From assembly GCA_026394555.1 (NCBI GenBank), contig JAPKXZ010000074.1, positions 62,001 through 126,000 on the forward strand: a stretch of DNA of 64,000 nucleotides. Reading direction: 5' to 3'. The translations under genes were made by a program, and so were the position numbers. Numbering within the stretch: the first letter of the stretch is position 1; each line of letters begins with the position of its first letter. Below, in pieces: positions 8,069-16,467 of the stretch. Source of the stretch: Methanothrix sp. (GTDB lineage: Archaea > Halobacteriota > Methanosarcinia > Methanotrichales > Methanotrichaceae). Below the pieces are notes generated by a model. It saw nothing but the letters and a program-made list of their open reading frames with translations, ran no database searches and was not told the DNA's origin.

Positions 8069-9295
8069 TCAATATGCACCGTCCAGGCTCTCCGTCGTGA
8101 TCACCTGGTAGGTGTAATTGATGGCCGCTTTCTGCCTCGGCGCGAGCTGCAGCTTCCATTTCAGGCTGGTGGCCGTGCTCTCGGCGGGCTTGGGCGTGAC
8201 GGAGAGGATCACTGCCTCCTGGGGAACTGTGTCGGTTACCTCCAACTCTGCTACGCGATCCAGGTTGCTCTTGATCTTCAGATAGTAGGTCCAGGTCTCC
8301 GTGGTCTCTTTTACGGTGTGATTTCTCGCACCTGTTCCTATCTCCCTGATATTCTCGGTTTTATTGTAGTCCAAGAGCTTGCGCTCCACCTTCAGATCGG
8401 CAGAGGAGCCCACCACAAGGGAGGCGTTGGTGCCGGCTGGAGTGTAGGGCATCTCGATGGTTGAGACGTACTCGTCATTTCTGTAGAGCATTGCTTTTCC
8501 CGTCGGCCAGGGATTGGTCAGGGTGTTGTTGGCCCGAATCTCCTCCTTGGCAGGGCCCTCGGTCTGGCTGGAGGCATCCCAGGTGTAGATTCTCACCAGA
8601 GGCGACTCTTCCTCGAAGAGGGGAAATCCTATCTCCTTGTCCATGACCAGGTCTTTTCTCCCTTCCAGCTCGAAGATGTAGAGAGTCTCCAGTTCGCCCG
8701 AGGATGACGGTGCGGCTGCATTGTCCAAGGCTTCGGCCATGGGAGCAGGTGCGGCATATCTCTGATTTATCTGGGGCGCGGCTTTGGCCAGATAGGGCTG
8801 CACGGCCAAAGGCAGGCCCGCCACCAGCTTGAGCCGCACATTCTTGAGATCCTCTCCGCCCTGGTTGCTGAGCACGGCATTGGCCCTCACCAATACAGAG
8901 TCGCTAAGAAGGTGCAGGTCGTACACCGGCTTCCAGGTGGCGGCATTGTACATGAGATAGGAGAGGTCAAAGCTCTGTGATCCAGGCGCGGAGATGTTCA
9001 GAGTGTAGACGGGATTGGCATCGTAGACCACCCGCTCATAAGTAGCGTTGCTGACGGAAAGGAGCACTGAGCTTTGCTCGGCTTTTTCAGGAACATTGAT
9101 CACGAACTTGTGCACGCCTTCGGTTACGTCCAGGCTTCCCGTTCGTTTCACTGCCATCAGGCCGTCCGGATAGATGGTGACGGAGTCTACAGGCAGGGTA
9201 ATGGCGGTAGTGGCCTCGACTTGGCTCGCCTCATCGGAGACGGCAAGAGCCGGGGCGCATAACAACAGCATTAGAATAGCTGCAAAGAGCTTCAT
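8069..9295 (-). CDS. Exported DUF4139 domain protein
   Basis: A 408-residue exported protein. The first 18 residues (MKLFAAILMLLLCAPALA) form a signal peptide. The centre (YLMYNAATWKPVYDLHL, ANAVLSNQGGEDLKNVRLKL) and the C-terminal part (ETWTYYLKIKSNLDRVAELEV, LKWKLQLAPRQKAAINYTY) match DUF4139 proteins. Several NxT/NxS sequons could be N-glycosylated. It lacks the N-terminal coiled coil often seen in this family. Function unknown; extracellular or envelope location is inferred. A TATA-like element near 9332-9342 on the minus strand and a GGTGAGGT ribosome site precede ATG 9295. The gene is divergent from argS. Confidence 0.75.
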   Translation of the reverse strand: MKLFAAILMLLLCAPALAVSDEASQVEATTAITLPVDSVTIYPDGLMAVKRTGSLDVTEGVHKFVINVPEKAEQSSVLLSVSNATYERVVYDANPVYTLNISAPGSQSFDLSYLMYNAATWKPVYDLHLLSDSVLVRANAVLSNQGGEDLKNVRLKLVAGLPLAVQPYLAKAAPQINQRYAAPAPMAEALDNAAAPSSSGELETLYIFELEGRKDLVMDKEIGFPLFEEESPLVRIYTWDASSQTEGPAKEEIRANNTLTNPWPTGKAMLYRNDEYVSTIEMPYTPAGTNASLVVGSSADLKVERKLLDYNKTENIREIGTGARNHTVKETTETWTYYLKIKSNLDRVAELEVTDTVPQEAVILSVTPKPAESTATSLKWKLQLAPRQKAAINYTYQVITTESLDGAY

Positions 9296-9360
9296 AGTAA
9301 AACCTCACCATTAATGTAAGTCACCAGACATCTTATACTTTCCCAAAAAGGCAGGACAAT

Positions 9361-9369
9361 GCTTATATC
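9361..9369 (+). promoter_or_regulatory. TATA box of argS
   Basis: GCTTATAT lies 48 bases before ATG 9417, predicting a leader of about 20-25 bases. It lies about 20 bases from the opposing TATA element of the DUF4139 gene. Confidence 0.4.
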
Positions 9370-9416
9370 GCCCCATCCAGTTGATGGATTAACATACTAT
9401 TCATACTGGTGTTCCC

Positions 9417-11114
9417 ATGTTTCTCGATTTTATGAGCGAGGTCGAGGGCCTTCTTCGCGATGCCCTAGATCGCTGTGGCTACAAGGTAGAGGAAGGAGTA
9501 AACAATCTGGGCCTGGACGTGAGCCCTCACGCTGATCTGGCCTCGTCCGTGGCCTTCCGGCTGGCTCCGCTGCAAAAGAAGAGCCCGATGGCCATTGCCA
9601 AAGAGATCCACCAGGCCCTCTCCCAGAATTACAATTACGTAGATAAGGTGGAGCTATCCGGCCCCTATCTCAACTTCTTCGTGAACCAAAAGTTTCTGGA
9701 CACCGTCCTCTGCCAGGCCCTGGCCGACAACGCCTGGACGGGCCGCATGAAGGAATTGGTCATTGTGGAGCACACCTCCGCCAATCCCGATGGGCCGCTG
9801 CATGTGGGCCACATCCGCAATTCCGTGATCGGTGACACCCTGGTGCGCATCATGCGCCGGGCGGGCTGCACCGTGGATGCCCAGTACTACGTCAACGACA
9901 TGGGCCGCCAGGAGGCCATGGTGGTCGTCGGCTGCGATCACTTCCAGCTGGATGGCAGCAAGGCCGACCATGCCATAGCCAAGGTCTACATCGCCGCCAA
10001 CCGTCTCATGGAAACCAATCCAGAGATCCGAGACGAGGCAGATCAGGTTATCCAGCGCTACGAGGCGGGCGACGATGAGACCGTTGCCAAGATCCACAGC
10101 GCCATCAAGTACGCCATTGGAGGCATCGAAGAGACCCTGCACCGCATGAACATCCGCCACGACAGCTACCATTGGGAGTCGGAGTTTGTGCGAAAAGGCG
10201 ATGTGGCCGAGATTGTGGGCCAACTGGAGAAGACAGGGCTCACGGAATACGAGGAGGGCGCTTTTCAACTCGATCTAACCCAATACGGCTTTGAGAAGAA
10301 GATGGTCCTCAAGAGGACCAACGGAACCTCGCTTTACATCACCCGCGACCTGGCCTACCACCGCTACAAGTCCCAAAACTCGGACCGCTCCGTGGATATC
10401 CTGGGAGCCGACCACAAGCTGGTCTCCGGGCAGCTACGCACCGCCTTGCGCCTTTTAGGCATTCGCGAACCTGAGGTGGTCATTTTTGAGTTCGTCTCTC
10501 TGCCTACGGGCTCCATGAGCACCAGGAAAGGCAAGTTCATCTCCGCTGATGAGCTGCTCGATGAGGTGGAAAAACAGGCTTATGAGGAAGTTAAGGTGCG
10601 CCGCCCGGAGGAGAGCGATGACTTCCTCAAACAGGTGGCGGCCCAGGTAGCGGCAGGTGCGGTGCGCTACGACGTGGTCAAGGTCTCCCCGGACAAGGCC
10701 ACCACCTTTGACTGGAAGCAGGCCCTGGACTTTGAGAAGCTCTCTGCACCCTTCATCCAGTACTCACATGCCCGTGCCTGCAGCATTCTGCGCAAAGGTG
10801 AAGAGGGGCAGGTGGACCAGACCACGCCGGTCCAGTCCGATCTGCTCACCGGCGAAAACGAGATCGCCCTCATCAAGAAGATTGCAGAGTTTGATCTGGT
10901 CATCGACAGAGCCGCCCGGGAGCTCAAGCCTCATCAACTGGCCACTTATGCCCGCGAGCTGGCGGAGAGCTTCAACCACTTCTACCGCTACAGCCCGGTG
11001 CTGGACGCCGAGCCGAAGCTGAGGCAGGCAAGAATGGCCCTGGCAAGAGCCGCCAAAAATGCGTTGCGAACGACTCTGGAGACTCTGGGCATTGACGCTT
11101 TAGAGACGATGTGA
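9417..11114 (+). CDS. argS: Arginyl-tRNA synthetase (argS)
   Basis: Class I aminoacyl-tRNA synthetase that charges tRNA-Arg. It has 565 residues. The N-terminal additional domain is about 1-100, the HIGH box is HVGH in NPDGPLHVGHIRNSVIGD near 123-140, the KMSKS-type loop is GSMSTRKGKF near 365, and a C-terminal DALR anticodon-binding domain begins near FIQYSHARACSIL. ATG 9417 is the first start. The gene is followed after one base by an unrelated exported protein, so the two may be co-transcribed. GC-rich codon use is like that of the other housekeeping genes. Confidence 0.96.
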   Translation: MFLDFMSEVEGLLRDALDRCGYKVEEGVNNLGLDVSPHADLASSVAFRLAPLQKKSPMAIAKEIHQALSQNYNYVDKVELSGPYLNFFVNQKFLDTVLCQALADNAWTGRMKELVIVEHTSANPDGPLHVGHIRNSVIGDTLVRIMRRAGCTVDAQYYVNDMGRQEAMVVVGCDHFQLDGSKADHAIAKVYIAANRLMETNPEIRDEADQVIQRYEAGDDETVAKIHSAIKYAIGGIEETLHRMNIRHDSYHWESEFVRKGDVAEIVGQLEKTGLTEYEEGAFQLDLTQYGFEKKMVLKRTNGTSLYITRDLAYHRYKSQNSDRSVDILGADHKLVSGQLRTALRLLGIREPEVVIFEFVSLPTGSMSTRKGKFISADELLDEVEKQAYEEVKVRRPEESDDFLKQVAAQVAAGAVRYDVVKVSPDKATTFDWKQALDFEKLSAPFIQYSHARACSILRKGEEGQVDQTTPVQSDLLTGENEIALIKKIAEFDLVIDRAARELKPHQLATYARELAESFNHFYRYSPVLDAEPKLRQARMALARAAKNALRTTLETLGIDALETM

Positions 11115-11115
11115 G

Positions 11116-11961
11116 ATGCGTCTCACTCGCTATTTTTGGGGCACAGCTTTCGCCTCAACAATTTTTATGCTATTGGCACTGTCGACCTTTGCAATGCCCG
11201 AGGGAAGCGCGAGCTGGACCGAGGAGCCCTGGATAAAAGCCACCGAGGGGCCCCAGGAAAATAGAGCCTCAACTCTCTCCGATCCCATATACTTCAACCT
11301 GAGCGGCAACGAGCCCCAGTCCATCCGCCTGGGGGAGCGGCAATTAAACTACTCGGATTACCTTTCTAATTCCACTCAGGCACCCCTTTCCAGCGAGCTG
11401 TGGATCCGAAAGGGTGCGGTCTGGAGCCGGTATGGGCAGTTCATAGCCGGCGAAGATGTCGACCTGGTCGTCCATACTCCCCAGGACGGCAGTGGCGATA
11501 TCTATCTCATATCCTATGCCAATAGCACCATTAAACACTGGAATTTCAAATTACTGGCCGGCTACCATCGGCTTAAGTTGAGGCCGGAAGAGAGCGGCAG
11601 GCAATTCATGCTGCTGGCCCAGGCAAATGAGCCGGGCAATGCCCTCATTCTGGATGTCCTGCCCCGGCAAATCGAGCCGTCGTTCTCGCCATTGGACGTG
11701 AATTCCATCTTGATGGGAGACGCTTTTGTTACCATAAAATCCCAGAGGACCAAAGGCTACGATGTCTATGTGGACGGCGTCTTTTACGCTAGCGATATGA
11801 GTGATGGATCTCTGGACGGAATCGCCAGCTTAACAATCGGTGGAGACAAGACCCACACCATTACCATCTCTCAGAGGGATGGACAGGGCGGCATCATCAA
11901 CAAGAATGAGCACACCAAGAACTTCAAAAGGGAGACGGCTTACACCTTGTTGATCGACTAA
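11116..11961 (+). CDS. Exported protein of unknown function
   Basis: A 281-residue protein with a signal peptide (MRLTRYFWGTAFASTIFMLL..FA). The rest is hydrophilic, with sequons such as NLS, NST and NYS. The C-terminal 90 residues (GYDVYVDGVFYASDMSDG..SLTIGGDKTHTITISQRDG) are reminiscent of PEGA-like beta domains found in archaeal surface proteins; the match is weak. Similar exported proteins occur in Methanothrix-type genomes as far as I recall. It starts one base after the argS stop. An opposing gene ends beyond a strong shared hairpin. Confidence 0.6.
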   Translation: MRLTRYFWGTAFASTIFMLLALSTFAMPEGSASWTEEPWIKATEGPQENRASTLSDPIYFNLSGNEPQSIRLGERQLNYSDYLSNSTQAPLSSELWIRKGAVWSRYGQFIAGEDVDLVVHTPQDGSGDIYLISYANSTIKHWNFKLLAGYHRLKLRPEESGRQFMLLAQANEPGNALILDVLPRQIEPSFSPLDVNSILMGDAFVTIKSQRTKGYDVYVDGVFYASDMSDGSLDGIASLTIGGDKTHTITISQRDGQGGIINKNEHTKNFKRETAYTLLID

Positions 11962-11975
11962 GAAAAATGATCACT

Positions 11976-12032
11976 GGCCTCTTCAGCCGATAATTGGCGA
12001 AAGAGGCCGGAAATAGTCTATTTCCCTTTTGT
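11976..12032. terminator. Bidirectional hairpin terminator between convergent genes
   Basis: GGCCTCTT (11976-11983) pairs with AAGAGGCC (12002-12009), with an inner GCC/GGC pairing, followed by CTATTTCCCTTTT. It sits between the exported protein ending at 11961 and the lamin-tail gene ending at 12044. Confidence 0.6.
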
Positions 12033-12043
12033 CAGGCCAAGAC

Positions 12044-12514
12044 TTACCGAGCGTTAGACCTGCCTTTGCTGGCCATCATGAGAGCAAAGTCGGCATTAGT
12101 ACCGGTCTTCTTGCCGTCCGGAAGACGGCCGTAGGTGAAGTCGCTTTGCGAGTTGTCGCCCCTTGGGGATGTCTTGTCTACCTCGGCGCCGGAGGCATCA
12201 TAGAGAAAAATGGTTCCGTTGCCGGTAGCAACCCAGCTCTTCTGGCCGTCAAATGCCAAAAATCCCTTGGGCTCGATGCTGCCCTTAAGGGAAATGGACC
12301 CCTCCCAGGGTTTGTCTACGATATTGATCTTCCAGCCGGTCAGATCCACGGCTGCGTCCCCGGTGTTATAAATCTCTACCCATACTGTGCCGTTGTCGGG
12401 CGGGCTTAGTTCAAACTCATTGATGACCACGTCGCACATGCCTAGACCGCAGATGGCCAAAAGGCCAGAGAAGGCTAAGAGCGCCTTGATGCCGATTCCC
12501 AATTTTTGATCCAT
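12044..12514 (-). CDS. Exported lamin-tail (LTD) domain protein
   Basis: About 156 residues. A signal peptide covers roughly the first 28 residues (hydrophobic core ALLAFSGLLAICGLGM). The rest is a lamin-tail immunoglobulin-like fold: VVINEFELSPPDNGTVWVEIYNTGDAAVDLTGWKI as the diagnostic block (N-E-x-E..P..WVEIYN..dLtGW), then GFLAFDGQ and FTYGRLPDG. ATG 12514 is preferred over ATG 12520 because the AGAGGA ribosome site needs the extra six bases. It lies 12 bases after a paralogue (12527-12994) in the same operon. A role in surface adhesion or polymer binding is speculative. Confidence 0.8.
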   Translation of the reverse strand: MDQKLGIGIKALLAFSGLLAICGLGMCDVVINEFELSPPDNGTVWVEIYNTGDAAVDLTGWKINIVDKPWEGSISLKGSIEPKGFLAFDGQKSWVATGNGTIFLYDASGAEVDKTSPRGDNSQSDFTYGRLPDGKKTGTNADFALMMASKGRSNAR

Positions 12515-12526
12515 ATTCATTCCTCT

Positions 12527-12994
12527 TTAGCGTATATTTGATTCACCCTTGGTGGCAGAGCCCAGGCCCCAGTCGCCATCGGTATTTGTATCGTAGCCAT
12601 CCGGATGCCTGCCGTAGGTAAAGTCGTTGTTCATGGTGTCCTGTCGGTTGGCCGTCTTGTCCACTACCTCTCCAGATGCACTGTAAAGTGCGGCATATCC
12701 GCCATCATTATGATTCCAGGAAGACTGGCCGTTAAAGACATAAAAGCCCTTGGCCGGCAGTATAGTTCCCGCGGGCACAGCCGGGAACTTTCCCACCCAG
12801 CTTCCATCGGTAATTTCAGCCGTCCATCCGCTGATGTCCACGCTCTCGTTATCAGGGTTGTAAATCTCAACCCAATCCACTCCGCCTTCTGGGGGATTTA
12901 GTTCCATCTCGTTTAAGACCACCGATGCCGCAGAGCTTATGGACAAAACCATCAACGCTGCTGCAAAATAGAATGCTTTTGAAGTTGATCTCAT
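12527..12994 (-). CDS. Exported lamin-tail (LTD) domain protein, paralogue
   Basis: A 155-residue paralogue of the next gene, starting MRSTSKAFYFAAALMVLS (signal peptide). The LTD block reads VVLNEMELNPPEGGVDWVEIYN, then DISGWTAEI and FTYGRHPDG. The C-terminal ends ATKGESNIR and SKGRSNAR match between the two proteins, so they arose by tandem duplication. ATG 12994 is chosen because GGAGG (13003-13007 on the minus strand) lies eight bases upstream; a GTG at 13009 would bury that site. Probably secreted and anchored by interaction, since no C-terminal helix is seen. Confidence 0.8.
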   Translation of the reverse strand: MRSTSKAFYFAAALMVLSISSAASVVLNEMELNPPEGGVDWVEIYNPDNESVDISGWTAEITDGSWVGKFPAVPAGTILPAKGFYVFNGQSSWNHNDGGYAALYSASGEVVDKTANRQDTMNNDFTYGRHPDGYDTNTDGDWGLGSATKGESNIR

Positions 12995-13239
12995 TGCTGT
13001 CTCCTCCACTCATGCATTATTGTACAATATCCGTGACTCAGATTTCAAGTATATTATCATATCGGAGCTTCTATATTGTAGCAGCTTTTCGCCGGATAGA
13101 AAAGGGGAAAGTTTAGTAAAAGACCGGACATCCCGGAAAATCGACTGGAAAACGGCTAAATAGTTTGAGAGGTATAATCGCAAACAGATATTTAGAATTT
13201 GTAAGGGAGATAAAACAGATTAGCAATGAGGTGGATTGG

Positions 13240-13965
13240 ATGAAATTTAAGAAATTGGAGAATAGATCGGTGCCTCTTGGAAAGATGCTGCTTTTTTGCT
13301 GCATCACGCTTGGCCTGATGACGGCGCTTTCGTCTGCAGCCGGCTCGGAAAAAGACGTTTGTACGGGAGCTGAGATGGGCAGCTATGCCAAACTTGTCTT
13401 CTGTCTTCCTCCAGAGGTAGTTGTGGAGCCAGAAACCATGGCCGAAGCAAATTATACCGGCGGAAGAGAGGTTGCGGCATCAATGCTACTGGACGGAAAC
13501 AGGGTCGAACTGCATCTTCTCTACCCCTGCCAGGCGCCTCAAGAAGAGCTGGAACCCGCAAAGCTGAAGCCTTATCTGGAAGCTTTTGATCCTATCTTGA
13601 CCCAGACCGTGTATAATGAATCGGAGATCGGACCGGTTCTCCTGGGGCAGATAGGAAATCGGAACCTCATCGCTTACCAGCCGAACAATCTGACCGTAGC
13701 CCTGGTATTGACAGATATAAACATGAGCGCGAATATGATGGCGACCTTCCTGGGCAATTTGAGCATACGTGTAAATGAGGGCGCTGCCCCACCCAGCAAT
13801 TGTCCGGATACCACGGTTACCGCCGTCGCTCCTGCAACGGCCACGGTTCAGGAAAATCCCCTCCCCAGTCAGGTTAAAGATAAAAAGATGACACCGGCTG
13901 AGAAGATGAAGGCTGATCGGGAAAAAATTAAGGCGGCAATGGATGCAGCAAGGAAAAAATTGTGA
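13240..13965 (+). CDS. Exported protein with charged C-terminal helix, unknown function
   Basis: A 241-residue protein. After MKFKKLENRSVPLGK a hydrophobic signal segment (MLLFCCITLGLMTALSSAAG) is present. The mature part has four cysteines (for example DVCTGAEMGSYAKLVFCLPPE and LYPCQAP) and sequons NYT, NES, NLT and NMS. The last 40 residues (KMTPAEKMKADREKIKAAMD) are highly charged and probably form a coiled helix. ATG 13240 is used because GAGGTGG lies just upstream; the frame stays open to 13165 without a good start. No family recognised. Confidence 0.6.
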   Translation: MKFKKLENRSVPLGKMLLFCCITLGLMTALSSAAGSEKDVCTGAEMGSYAKLVFCLPPEVVVEPETMAEANYTGGREVAASMLLDGNRVELHLLYPCQAPQEELEPAKLKPYLEAFDPILTQTVYNESEIGPVLLGQIGNRNLIAYQPNNLTVALVLTDINMSANMMATFLGNLSIRVNEGAAPPSNCPDTTVTAVAPATATVQENPLPSQVKDKKMTPAEKMKADREKIKAAMDAARKKL

Positions 13966-14119
13966 TGAGCTGAGGACGAAAATACTGCCAGAGGAAAAGA
14001 CTGCCTTTTCATGCAGCAAGCCGGGATAGCTAATTTCATCTGGGCCTTTCCGGCAAATTACTTTTTAAGCTAAAAGATCCCTCACACAAAGACATTTTAC
14101 CGGTTGTCTTTTTCTGGCA

Positions 14120-15415
14120 ATGAGGCGAAGCTTCATAAATATGCATCCTAATTTACATCTGAGATATGACGGAGGAATAAATATAAGACGGACAACACTT
14201 TACCTGATTGCATGCTTTTTGTTGCTGGCCCCGGGGGCGGCAATGGATAACAAAACTGAATCAATCGATGATCTTCTGGCAATGAATTTAAGCAACCAAA
14301 CGACACAAAATAACTCTGCATTAAATTACACGACCATTAACTCATCAGATCTTGATTTTGCAGACAACTATTATGATTATTCCCAGATCCAAAGTGAGCC
14401 GAAAGTTATCAGCCTGGCATTTCCCGCAACTGATCTCAACGGGGACAATGCCCAAGACCTTCTGGTCATGAACCTCAGCAGTAATGCCGACACAGGAGCC
14501 TTTAATTCAGAAATATCGGCTTTCAGCGGTGCAAACGGCAGCACATTATGGCAAAAAGAGTATCCCGGCTCCCTGGTTTTTGCCACAACGGCAGGAGACC
14601 TCAATGGCGACGGCCAAACGGATGTCATGATAAATGAAATCCTGTCTGCAGCAAGCTTCATTCCTTACAGCAGCGTTTCCGTCCTTGATGGCAGCAACGG
14701 CACTGTAATTTGGAGCCGGCCCCAGTTGCTGGCCATGACCTTTGCCTATCCCGTACAAGATACCAGCAAAGACAACGCCACACAGTTTCTGGTACACGTA
14801 TTCGGCTTGGACAGCATGAACAATAGTATATTCACCAGCATTGCCCGGGTAAGCGGTTCCAATGGCACAAATCTGGATGAGAGAATCTTCTCCGGTGCTC
14901 TGGCAATCGAATATCCGGCCGGCAACCTCACAAACGACCTTGTGCAAGACAGCATTGCCGCAATTTATAAATTGAACGGATCGATGACGAGCGAGGGCGT
15001 TGATGAAAAAACTCCCCTGAACATCACGGCCACCACATTTGAGGCCAGAGACGGCCAAGAGCACAAAATGCTCTGGAACCACAGTTTTGCCGGCCCGGCC
15101 CTGGCCGTACCGGTAATAGATCTGACCGGCGACGGGCGGGGCGAACTGGTAGTCTATCTCATAAAGTATGCAAAGAACGGTTCAATTAGTAGCGATATCG
15201 TCGTTCTTCAGGGCGGGAATGGAAAGTTGCTCTGGCAGCAATCCTTTTCCTGCCTGGTCTACGTCGTGGCCGGCCCGGACCTGACTGGAGAAGGAGAGCC
15301 TGACCTGATCGTCTACAAGCTGGGAGAATCTGAGAGCGCAGAGGTACTGGCCGTAAAGGGTGACGATGGAAGATTGCTGTGGAGCCGGGAAGGCATGATA
15401 TTCATTCCTCCCTGA
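14120..15415 (+). CDS. Exported FG-GAP/VCBS-type beta-propeller protein
   Basis: Up to 431 residues, with repeats like DLNGDGQTDVM, DLNGDNAQDLLVM and DLTGDGRGELVVYL, each resembling the Ca-binding loop of FG-GAP/VCBS propeller blades and alternating with blocks such as FSGANGSTLWQKE and LDGSNGTVIW. More than ten NxS/T sequons suggest heavy glycosylation. The mature region follows a signal segment RRTTLYLIACFLLLAPGAA. The listed start is ATG 14120, but that puts 21 odd residues before the signal peptide. An ATA at 14183 lies seven bases after a GGAGG (14171-14175) and would give a textbook signal peptide, so the true start is uncertain. Probably a surface adhesin. Confidence 0.7.
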   Translation: MRRSFINMHPNLHLRYDGGINIRRTTLYLIACFLLLAPGAAMDNKTESIDDLLAMNLSNQTTQNNSALNYTTINSSDLDFADNYYDYSQIQSEPKVISLAFPATDLNGDNAQDLLVMNLSSNADTGAFNSEISAFSGANGSTLWQKEYPGSLVFATTAGDLNGDGQTDVMINEILSAASFIPYSSVSVLDGSNGTVIWSRPQLLAMTFAYPVQDTSKDNATQFLVHVFGLDSMNNSIFTSIARVSGSNGTNLDERIFSGALAIEYPAGNLTNDLVQDSIAAIYKLNGSMTSEGVDEKTPLNITATTFEARDGQEHKMLWNHSFAGPALAVPVIDLTGDGRGELVVYLIKYAKNGSISSDIVVLQGGNGKLLWQQSFSCLVYVVAGPDLTGEGEPDLIVYKLGESESAEVLAVKGDDGRLLWSREGMIFIPP

Positions 15416-15492
15416 TCCCAAAACCTTTTAACCAGGATCTTCATATTAAGCTGGTTATCAAAAAGCTCAAACATTGACAGGAGGTGTATTTG

Positions 15493-15798
15493 ATGCCATT
15501 CGAGAGCATAAGCGAGCTGCCCAAAAGCGTGCGAAATTTGCCTAGCCGCGCCAAGGCCCTTTACATGAAGGCTTATAACGGCTGTTGGGAGGATTTGGAG
15601 AGCACAGAGGAAGCAGATCGCGAGAAGGCATCTCACGAAGCTGCCTGGTCGGCCGTGAAAGAGCAGTACGAAAAGGACGACGAGACGGGTGAGTGGGTAA
15701 AAAGCGAAGAGGTCGCAGGAAGACGCTCGCGTCATGTCATAAGGCACCGCAAGAGCAGGCCCAGTGGGGCTGCCTCGCAGGCAAAGGCACACGCATGA
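15493..15798 (+). CDS. ChaB family protein
   Basis: A 101-residue protein starting MPFESISELPKSVRNLPSRA. The N-terminal half matches ChaB (LP..v..lP..a..iy..A.n.a...y), and a helical middle (KASHEAAWSAVKEQYEKD) and a basic tail follow. ChaB was named as a cation-transport regulator in bacteria, but the real function is unclear. ATG 15493 follows GGAGGTG at a good distance; GTG 15484 overlaps that ribosome site and is rejected. It stands alone, and a 12-base inverted repeat lies just downstream. Confidence 0.75.
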   Translation: MPFESISELPKSVRNLPSRAKALYMKAYNGCWEDLESTEEADREKASHEAAWSAVKEQYEKDDETGEWVKSEEVAGRRSRHVIRHRKSRPSGAASQAKAHA

Positions 15799-15812
15799 TG
15801 TCTTCAGAGCAA

Positions 15813-15867
15813 TGCTGATGAGGAATTAAGTCGCGAACGAAACCTAAAAATAGGCTCCTCATCAGCA
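15813..15867. repeat. 12-base perfect inverted repeat downstream of chaB
   Basis: TGCTGATGAGGA (15813-15824) and TCCTCATCAGCA (15856-15867) are exact reverse complements, with a 31-base loop. It could end the ChaB transcript or be a small structured RNA. The rest of the 230-base gap holds a TATA box (TTATAAAAT near 15990) for the next operon. Confidence 0.6.
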
Positions 15868-16028
15868 AGTCTCGTGACGTATATTCTCTTGTTTATTCGA
15901 TTCTTCAATTCTTGCTGCGATTTTTCTCATGATTTGGTTCTACAAATAATCTGATTCCTTTGCCTGCCAGGTGACCACACCATAAATTAGTTATAAAATG
16001 CGAGCCTGATTGATATGGAGGATTTCGT

Positions 16029-16463
16029 ATGCCTAAGATGGCGATAATTTATGCCAGTGGTATGGGAAGGACCAAGACGATGGCAGAGGCCATTGCTAAC
16101 GGTGCATTGACCATTCCAGGCATCGAGGTGGTAATTAAAGACGCCTATGATGCCTCGCCCGATGATGTATTAAATGCCGCAGCCATAGCTTTAGGCGGCT
16201 CAACTTACAACTACAAGCTTATTAAGTCCATGGACCCTTACCTGAAGGAGCTTGCCAAGCTTGATTTAAAGGGAAGAGTTGGGGTGGCCTTCGGTTCGCA
16301 TGGATGGAGCGGAGAAGGCGTTCCTACCATCATTGCTCGAATGAAGTCCTTCGGCATGCTGGTGATTGAGCCAGGGACCACTGCCGTCCAGGTTCCAAGC
16401 AAAGAGGACATTGAAAGATGCTTCTTGCTGGGAAGAACCGTGGCTATGGGATTGGTGAACTAA
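16029..16463 (+). CDS. Flavodoxin-domain protein
   Basis: A 144-residue FMN-binding protein. The phosphate loop is YASGMGRTKTMAEAI near 9-23 (pattern T/S-x-T/G-x-x-T), followed by ALGGSTYNYK and VAFGSHGWSGEG near 82-95, both typical of flavodoxin FMN contacts. It starts at ATG 16029 with TGGAGGAT upstream. Its stop is four bases before a small siroheme reductase gene, so the flavodoxin is a likely electron donor to it. Cytoplasmic. Confidence 0.85.
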   Translation: MPKMAIIYASGMGRTKTMAEAIANGALTIPGIEVVIKDAYDASPDDVLNAAAIALGGSTYNYKLIKSMDPYLKELAKLDLKGRVGVAFGSHGWSGEGVPTIIARMKSFGMLVIEPGTTAVQVPSKEDIERCFLLGRTVAMGLVN

Positions 16464-16467
16464 AACC

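Noticed and set aside
15813..15867. C/D-box small RNA
   Set aside because: TGATGA is present on both strands because of the palindrome, but no CTGA D box follows at the right distance.
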